Below are positions 56,891-64,000 of a stretch of 64,000 bases of DNA, one piece after another; the stretch's first letter is position 1; each line of letters opens with the position of its first letter. A program made the position numbers and the translations under genes. The notes under the pieces were generated by a model. It was given only the letters and a program-made list of their open reading frames with translations. It was not told the DNA's origin and ran no database searches. Source of the stretch: Euptelea pleiosperma (lineage: Eukaryota; Streptophyta; Magnoliopsida; Ranunculales; Eupteleaceae); NCBI GenBank assembly GCA_035048495.1, contig CM068553.1, positions 1,495,259-1,559,258 of the forward strand. Reading direction: 5' to 3'.

Positions 56891-57400
56891 GCTATGTGGC
56901 GTACTCTTTTCAGACTTATTGATCCATTGACCGAACGACCGGAAATCATCCAATGAAAATGATCGAATCAATGGCTAGAGATCACCAATCAGGCGGATCG
57001 TTGGTGTGTAGGTCCTTCAAGGGGTGAACCATCAGTGGGCCCAAATTATTCTGTGGTCAGTCTCAACTGAGTTGGAGTCGCCATCTTGAAAGAAGATAGT
57101 TGGGTGCGGGAAGGTTTGCATTCGGACGACTTCGGACCCCAACTCAGAAGAGTGAACTAAACGGATCTTGTTATAATTCTATAGCCTTCACACATACCAG
57201 AACTGTTGACTGGATTTACACGTCACGCAAAAGAAGGATCGCTCATAAACATATGGAAGGATGGGGCCCACACACTTATTAGATTATTCAAATATGTGGG
57301 GATCCACAGTCATGTATGGATGTGCGGTCCTTGTTTTGCGTGACATTCTTTCAATCATTCACTGCGCGAGGCAAAAAATTTAATCTATCATACGCAAGCA
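56891..57400. other. MITE half and upstream region of the ATXR gene
   Basis: 56885-57050 is a family D half (CTATGTGGCGTACTCTTTT ... AGGTCCTTCAAGGGGTGAACC). 57060-57400 shows no repeats and leads into the E2F-like sites. Confidence 0.4.
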
Positions 57401-57401
57401 G

Positions 57402-57449
57402 TTGGCGCCAAAATCCGTTTCCCGCGAAACTGAATTAGCGCGCGAAAAT
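57402..57449 (+). promoter_or_regulatory. Cluster of three E2F-like sites upstream of the ATXR gene
   Basis: TTGGCGCCAAAA (57402-57413), TTTCCCGCGAAA (within 57417-57430) and GCGCGCGAAAA (from 57438) match the E2F consensus TTTSSCGC or its complement, within 125 bp of the ATG. They fit an S-phase gene. Confidence 0.8.
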
Positions 57450-57524
57450 CCCATGTTTCCCTCTACTACTAGAAAGATACCAGAAAACGCCCAAATGCCT
57501 TCATCTCTCTCTCTCTCTCTCGCC

Positions 57525-60500
57525 ATGGCTGCTGCAAGAACCCTCAAAAGGAGAAGAACCCAAGCCCCAATGCGGCTGTCTCTGCCTTTGAACGACACCT
57601 GTGAAGGCCAAGAAGATTACGGAAACGCATACTGTGAGGAATGCCGATCTGGCGAGGCGGCCGATGAGCTTCTCCTCTGCGACAAATGCGACCGGGGGTT
57701 TCATCTTTTCTGCCTCAGACCAATCCTCGTTTCGGTGCCACAAGGCTCATGGTTCTGTCCTTCTTGCTCCAACTACAAGAAGCTCAAAAGTACGCCAATT
57801 CGCTTTCCCTTGATTGCTTGTTTGTTTTTCATCTTCTTTTTTTCTGTCCAAGTTCCTCAATTGGTTTTTTCTGATTTGTAGGATTTCCTCTAATTCAAAC
57901 CAAAATTGTTGATTTCTTTCGGATTCAAAGGTCTTTTGGGTCGACACAGAAGTCGTATCAAGGTAAGGAGAATTTGGATTGTTTTGATTATACGCGGCTT
58001 CTTTTCTTATCCTTCATTTCTCACTTTAATTTGTTGGGTTTTATTTTTTTATTTATTTCAGATAACAGGAAGAGGCGAAAGAGCTTGGTGGTGTCAAAGA
58101 AGAAGAGGAAGCTGTTGCCGTTCAATCCAATTGAAAATCCTGCGAGGAGATTGGAGCAGATGGCATCTTTGGCTACAGCATTGACGGCAACAGGGACGGA
58201 GTTCAATAACGAGCTTACTTACATGCCCAGCATGGCTCCCAGGTCAGCGAACCGTGCAGTTCTCGAGCAGGGAGGAATGCAGGTAAAATGGAAAAGTTAG
58301 CTTTTATTAACACAAATTGCTAATCTGCCGTTGGTGGGGTGTCATGAATTCATAGCATACCCCATGTATTAATGGTTGGATCTTAAGAGGGAACTGTAAG
58401 ATACTTCCTAATGTAGTCCACCCCATACGGTTTGCACAAAACTAGTCTAAGGATTGCCAATCTAGAGACATATTGCAATTAGGAAACTAACCCTAGCTAA
58501 TTGATTGTGCGATCAATCCCATCCCCATCGTTTGTGCTAAAGTGAGGAGAGAGAAGTTCCAATCTCGTTTGTTTGATCAACGATCTCAGGCAATTTGGAC
58601 CGTCACAGTTATGTTATTTACACGTTGATCATGATTACATATATATGATTTGATCAAGTTATGAGGTTCTAGATCTTCGAATATACAAGGATTATTTGAT
58701 AAAATCGTCACAATTGGTATCAGAGCCTAGGGCTCAAACCTCATTCTTGATCTAAATTGGAATCTAACTGTTTAGATTAAGTTTGATTGTGGTCATAACT
58801 TGTTTAGATTGTAAGTGATCAAAGGATAATCTTTGGGCCATAAAGATTGTTATTGTTTTTTTTTTTTTTTTTGATAAGTATAACAGTTTTAAGGGATAAA
58901 GATGCATGAAGTTTTATATTGTGTGATAATACATGCATCAAGTTATAATTAATAGCTATTTGTGGCTTGCTAATATGGATGAGTTTGTTGTTCAAAAGCA
59001 CTTGACCAGGATTGAGTCACTATCTGGTTTCAATTGTTCTTCTTAAAAGATGCAAGTTCAAATTGTTCTAGGGTGTCTAGATTATGATTTTGTTCTCACC
59101 GATGACAAGTCAAAGACTCCCACTGACGAGTCTTCAGAGTCTGCCAAGACTGCTCATTCAAAGTGGGGGCAGGTTAAAAAGGTGGGAATGTTGATTATTA
59201 GAACTTTGGTTTAAGAGACCATATGTGGTGGAATTCTTTCTATGAGAACTGCCAAAGAACTGCTCGAGGTCATCAAGAAGTAATTCGAGGGATCCAGTAG
59301 AGCTCGCTAGTACACCAAGTTCAATTGATTATGGCATGGGAGATGTGAGGCAGAACATTCTCAAGTTATCTAAGATAGTCTTCAATCTTAGGAAGTTGGG
59401 TCTTACTCTAAAGGATTATCTGATGGTTCGTCTTGCAGTTTCTTCTCTTCTTAGGTCCTTCCGTCCTTCAATACTTTCAAGGTTAACTATAGTTATCATA
59501 GGAAGTGGGACCTCCATGAGTTTATAGTTTCGTGTGTGTCAAAGGAAAGCAAATTGAAGAAGGGTAAAGATGAGATGGTTAATCTAGCAGTCCATTATGC
59601 GAGTAGAATGAGCTTCAAGAAGAAAGGATGACAGAAACCTAAAGTGATGAGCTCTGTAGTCAAGGCGCGATCCTCAGGCTCCAGGCGCACGCCTCAGGCG
59701 CAAGGCACACCTAAAGCGCCTTAGAAGGGTCAAGGCGAGGCGCGTTTAGTAAGGCGCGCGCCTTATGCTCAAGGCACGCGCCTCAAACCAGGCTCCAGGC
59801 GCATCAGGCCCGCGCCTCACTAAAATAAATATTTTTTCGTAAAATTTTTGTTCTTTGGCATATTATATTAAACATCAGTATGATAGGAGAGATACAATTG
59901 AACCTATCTCATTGAAAGACATTGATGAAATGAATGAATGACTACTTGGGGAGATGGAAACAGAAGGTGGAGTAGTAGAAGATGAATTGGTGTTTGAGGA
60001 TCATAGCTTGACATGGAGTGTTGTGGCGAGAGTTGCTGGAGCTTGTGAATCAACATCAAATACTAGATCACAATCAAGGTCAAGAGTAAGAGCAAGGGCT
60101 TTAATAAGGGAGGCGGAAGAGGAAGATGCCAATTCGGAGGAGATAGAAAGAAGAAGAATATATTGAGGAGGTTAACACATTTGATGATGATGGGATGAAG
60201 CTAATGATTATATTCTAGATGATGGCAATGTTAACTAGAACTAATTGTGGGCTATTTGAAATTTTAAACAGTTGCTATCTTTTATGTTTTATGGCTTTTA
60301 AATTACTTGTTTTGTATTTAGATTATGACAATGTTAACTAGAACTGCTTTTGGGTTACTTGAGATTTTCGACATTTGCTATCTTTTATGTTTTATGGCCT
60401 AATGATTATTTATTTTGTTATTTTATGATGTTATTTGTTATATTCCTTATATTTATTATAATTTTTAATATTGCGCCTCGCTTCAATCAGGCGCGTGCCT

Positions 60501-63500
60501 TGCCTTGCGCCTTGCGCCTCAGGCGCTAGATGTCCTAGCGCCTTGAGTGCGCCTTACGCCTTTAACTACCTTGGTGATGAGATCTGGACCGGGTGAAAAT
60601 TCTAAGTCGTGTAGCAACAGAATAAAGGCAAAGTGGTCATTTCTGAGCACATGGAATGTCTCTGTTACAAGAAGGGAAACGTGAATAACTGCTACAAGTA
60701 TATGGAATGATTGAAGAAGGGAGGTAGTAATCTCGCTTTCATTTGTTTTGAGACAAGTCATGTTAATGTACCTTACTACACTTGGTAAATTGACACAGGT
60801 GCTTGTGTTCATGTCTCAAATTCTCCATAGGGCTTCATTACCAAGGGAGAAGCCAAACCTGAGGACCGCTATCCTTAGGAAATTTGAAACTATTAGGAGT
60901 TCTAGTCTCTTAGATCTTCTTCACACTGATATATGCAGTCCATTCCCTACCCCTGCTCATGGTGGCTAGCATTACTTTATCAAATCATAGATGATTTCTC
61001 GAGATACCCATATGTATACCTCCTCCACAAGTCAAAGGCACTAGGCGTTCTTAAGCCTTTTCAAGCTGAGGTGGAGAAACAGTTGGATAGTAAGATCAAG
61101 ACAGTCCAGTCTAATCGAATTGGAGAATATTATGGTCAGAGTGATCAGAAATCTTGGAGTGGCTCACTTGAGAGCTATGAAGAAGATCCTAAGATACCTG
61201 TAGAGAACTAAATACTTCATGCTGGTCTGCAGGAGATTTGAAGAGTTGGAGGTTCTTGGTTATCCAGACTCAAGCTTTGCAGGGTGCAAGAATAAGTTGA
61301 TGTTCAGATCCGGTTATGTGTTTATGCTCGCTAAGGGTGTTATCTTGTGGAGAAGTGCTAAACAGACAGTTTGGCATCTTCTACCATAGAGGGGGGTACG
61401 TTGTTACAAAGCAGCCCAATAGGCCATTGGTTAAAGAACTTTATCAATGAGTTGAGTGGTGGACTCTATACATCGACCTATAAAGTTATTGTATGACAAC
61501 GAGACCATTGTAAAGTATGTCTGAAATGTTCATGTGAACAATATTAATAAACATATCAATACCAAGTATCCATACATTCGAGATAAAGTCAAGAAAGGGT
61601 TGATAGCTATTCTGCATCTGTCAACTTTGGTTATAATTACAGATCCATTGACCAAGGACTCCAGTTTAATTTTTGTAGGAGCGCATGTGTTGTATGGGTG
61701 TATTAGAGTCCTTTCTGCTTCTTGAGTAAGAGTTTTTCCCTGTTATTATCTTAAGTGGTAGTTTTCCCTGTTGTGTCGACATTTGATCTGGTTTGATTTA
61801 CTTATTGAATGAATTCATGCTTATTATATTGACGCATCATATGGTTCTATTTGCACATGCAACTAAGGATATTAAAGAATAGCCCTAGAGCTCCACATAG
61901 GCTCTCAAGTTTTGCTTGGGCTGAATGAGAGTGAGCTCTCACATTTGAAGCCTTCGGCATGGATAATATTTTGGGATGACATGTATCATTGGGTAAATAC
62001 ATGAAGCATAAGGTACAAATGGATGTACATGGATAATGTAAGATCACACAAGGTGTGTACTATCCATCTTGCATTTTCAACTAAAACTAGCATAATCCCT
62101 CAGCCTCTAAAGGCCACCATCTAATAAACCTTCTTACTTATAAAAATAAAAATAAAACTAACATAAGGTGTAAGGATGACTCGAATGCATTAGTGGTATT
62201 AGCACTAAGACCATGGAATTTCCTTTGTGCCAGCTATGGAGAGCACATAGTGTATCCATAATCTTGTTTTTAGGTGAAGGATAAAGGACGCGAATTCATT
62301 AATCTCGTTGGCAACAGTTTTCAAACTAAAGAGTAGCCACTCGGCCTTTAAAAGAGTCATTGGACTGGAGTCGGGCAATCTGGACCGTTCATCAGTACAC
62401 AGCAGATTAAAGCAATTCACAGGTGTATTTATTTGTTGATCATGATTACATTTATAGGATTTGATCAAGTCGTGAGGTTCTAGATCTTGGAATATACACG
62501 GAACTGAGCCCATCGGACCAATTGGAGCCCTTCGTTTAAGGTTTCTCTAATTGCTTACTGCCCTTAGTAGCAAAACATATTAGTATTTTGCAAACATGCA
62601 CTGTCTGTTGGTTATTGACTCATCTTGTACTGAGTATTTTGTCATTAGATTATGCGTGTTGTGGGAACTGAGGATTGAGCACAACCAATGACAATCACAC
62701 AGAAGAGAAAAACAATCAAACACACACAAGAAACAGAGATTTACACGTCCACAAACACGACTACCGAGAGCTTCCACTATATGCAAATTGAAAAGATACA
62801 AAATAAGCCTAAAATAAAAATTTATACTTATTAATCAAAATTTTGAATAGTTTCCTTTTGATATTGTCTTCTTTATGAGTATTTAAGTAACATTATAGAA
62901 TAACTACATTTCAGGTGTTACCTAGAGAAGACATTGCAACCTTAAATCTGTGCAAGAACATGATGGAGAGAGGAGAATGGCCTCCCCTAATGGTTGTATT
63001 TGATTCTCAAGAAGGGTGAGCTTGTTTCTTTAACATTGTGTTTTCTTCCTTCTTTGATGAATTCTCCTTTTTACCTTATTTTCTCTTCTTTAAAATTGGG
63101 TCTTGGTAAACTTAATTGATCAAAACAGGTTCACTGTAGAGGCAGATAGATTCATAAAGGATTTAACAATAATCACAGAGTATACTGGTGATGTTGATTA
63201 CTTGAAGAATCGTGAGCATGACGATGGCGATAGCATGATGACTCTGATATCTGCCGCTGATGCTTCACAAAGGCTTGTTATCTGTCCCGATAAACGTGGG
63301 AACATCGCCCGATTCATTAGTGGCATCAACAATCATACGCCGTACGCTCTCTATCTCCTTTCATATTGTAATTCCTTCTTATTTCGATATACTTTAGCTT
63401 TACTTCCCACCATTTAATAGGTCTCAATGAGGTCTTTTGGATTAAGAGTCGACCTGATTGGATGATCAACCATCTGATATGTAGACCTTCTTTCTTGATT

Positions 63501-64000
63501 GTTTGTCACAAGGTTTTATATGGCATGTTACAGATACTTAGCGTTATCGCTATATCTGTTATAACGGGTCAAAAATTGTCAAAATATGATTATATTGTTT
63601 CTTTTTAATTTTTTCAAAACAACCTTGATAACGGTAAAACAATGGATAACACCCAAAATAACAGCTGTTATAATGCTAAGCCTGGTTTTTTGGTTTTGGG
63701 TATTATTTTAACGTAATAGGGTTGGGGCGTTACTGTTATAACAGCAGTTACAACGTTTTTTTAAACCATGTTTTGTCATATTCTTTTTATTTGTGTATAC
63801 AAGAGCGCTATAGATTGATGTTATGATTCTTGAACCAGGTCGAGTTTTGGCCTAGCAGATCCCCTAAATGGAACCCATGTAGGAAACCCATTGGAGTTTG
63901 CATATCCCATTTGCTTTTCCAAAGATTGAGAATTGGAAAGGATTTTGTTTCATTGTAATTTGAACTGAAGTCATGCTTATGTGAAGCAGGGATGGGAAGA
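57525..64000 (+). CDS. ATXR5/ATXR6-type histone H3K27 monomethyltransferase, 3' end beyond window
   Basis: Exons 57525-57789, 57882-57962, 58062-58282, 62915-63015, 63129-63341 and 63990-64000 (partial) join in phase. A PHD finger (residues about 37-83) reads YCEECRSGEAADELLLCDKC, DRGFHLFCLRPILVSVPQGS, WFCPSC. A PCNA-interacting box QTKIVDFF follows at 94-101. Next come RRLEQMASLATAL, NELTYMPSMAPRSANRA, then the SET region: PPLMVVFDSQEGFTVEADRF, IKDLTIITEYTGDVDYLKNR, DDGDSMMTLISAADASQRLV, PDKRGNIARFISGINNHTP. ATXR5/6 place H3K27me1 on replication-dependent H3.1 and bind PCNA at forks, preventing heterochromatin over-replication. ATG at 57525 (GCCATGGCT) is preferred; an in-frame ATG at 57495 would add MPSSLSLSLA. 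Which paralogue it is cannot be settled without the C-terminus. Intron 3 (4.6 kb) holds a dead Copia element with a hAT-like element inside it. Confidence 0.96.
59652..60573 (+). mobile_element. hAT-like element with GGCGC arms, inserted in Copia gag, with transposase relic
   Basis: 922 bp, left CTCTGTAGTCAAGGCGCG, right GCCTTTAACTACCTTG, flanked by the perfect 8-bp repeat GTGATGAG (59644-59651, 60574-60581). Arms are saturated with AAGGCGC/GCGCCTCAGGCGC words. Removing it rejoins the Copia gag frame across the site. It carries a transposase C-terminal exon relic (next entry). Confidence 0.87.
59879..60166 (+). pseudogene. hAT transposase C-terminal exon relic
   Basis: After an acceptor-like AACATCAG the frame reads YDRRDTIEPISLKDIDEMNE, stop, LLGEMETEGG, then EDELVFEDHSLTWSVVARVA. 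Plant hAT transposases end with a similar tail (PISLxDIDExNEWLxGE ... DDLTWxxV). The single internal TGA (59939-59941) stands where the family has TGG (Trp). The catalytic core and dimerisation domain are absent. Confidence 0.7.
63509..63770. mobile_element. hAT-like element with GTTATAAC arms in ATXR intron 5
   Basis: 262 bp, start CAAGGTTTTATATGGC, end TTTTTTTAAACCATG, flanks GTTTGTCA / TTTTGTCA (8 bp, one mismatch). Arms repeat GTTATAACGG, ATAACAGCTGTTATAAT, CTGTTATAACAGCAGTTA. Shares GGGGCGTTAC with the AAACGG family. Confidence 0.75.

Larger units (their letters stand above)
58585..62505 (+). mobile_element. Decayed Ty1/Copia LTR retrotransposon in ATXR intron 3
   Basis: Short LTR-like repeats at about 58590-58712 and 62385-62505 share GTTGATCATGATTACAT and GAGGTTCTAGATCTT. 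A primer-binding site TGGTATCAGAGC (initiator Met tRNA) is at 58715-58726. Order inside: gag relics (ELLEVIKK, near 59250), a zinc-knuckle relic CLCYKKGNVNNCYK (60657), protease IDTGACVHVSNS (60790), integrase IDDFSRYPYVYLLHKSKAL (60985), and RT/RNase H-end relics (YPDSSFAGCKNK, SGYVFMLAKGVILWRSAKQT, ITDPLTKDSS). Many stops and frame breaks; inactive. Same strand as the host gene. Confidence 0.88.

Noticed and set aside
57402..57524. Extended N-terminus of the ATXR ORF
   Set aside because: The open frame starts at a non-ATG codon and runs through the E2F-like promoter sites; family proteins begin near the ATG at 57525.

Overview
The window is nuclear DNA of a flowering plant. The genes have introns with GT/AG borders, plant-specific protein families occur (Dof, LHW-type bHLH, ATXR5/6), the DNA is AT-rich, and low-copy genes are separated by long tracts of transposon remains. 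The species cannot be fixed from the sequence. The mix of repeats and the low GC argue against a grass; a magnoliid or early-diverging eudicot is a guess only.

Layout. 1-4173 (minus): most of an EMB1444/LHL-type bHLH gene, with seven coding exons traced and the 3' end cut by the window; its long leader (4174-5070) carries uORFs and a reiterated motif. 5229-19850: about 14 kb without a recognised gene, filled with fold-back elements (Mutator-like MITEs), two AAACGG-rich hAT-like elements and a LINE 3' end. 19860-26962 (plus): a BTB/POZ gene with a long intron-bearing 5' leader and a single coding exon. 27000-29450: retroelement debris. 29480-30419 (plus): a small two-exon defensin-like gene, apparently frameshifted at its start. 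32985-39836 (plus): a complete three-exon ORMDL gene. 40100-44700: LINE and other debris. 45491-46864 (minus): a complete two-exon Dof gene. 47100-57400: about 10 kb of repeats, LINE pieces and local duplications. 57525-64000 (plus): an ATXR5/6-type H3K27 monomethyltransferase gene, cut by the right edge within its SET domain, with E2F-like sites just upstream.

The genes are unrelated neighbours, not a pathway cluster. The strongest unusual signal is in the transposons. Seven elements have ends of the type CAAGG.../...CCATG (or TAGGG.../...CCCTA, CAGTG...) with 8-bp target duplications that can be read directly. Their arms are built from one short word repeated over and over, and the word differs by family: AAACGG, GAGGC, GGCGC, ACTCG, CCCGA, GTTATAAC. 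One carries a recognisable hAT transposase C-terminal remnant. They are nested in one another, in a Copia element and in introns. A second system is a set of fold-back MITEs with GAGTAAAACTT-type or GGGYCGGRCTC-type ends and, where readable, 9-bp duplications. Many carry a G-box in each arm and share an internal core although their ends differ.
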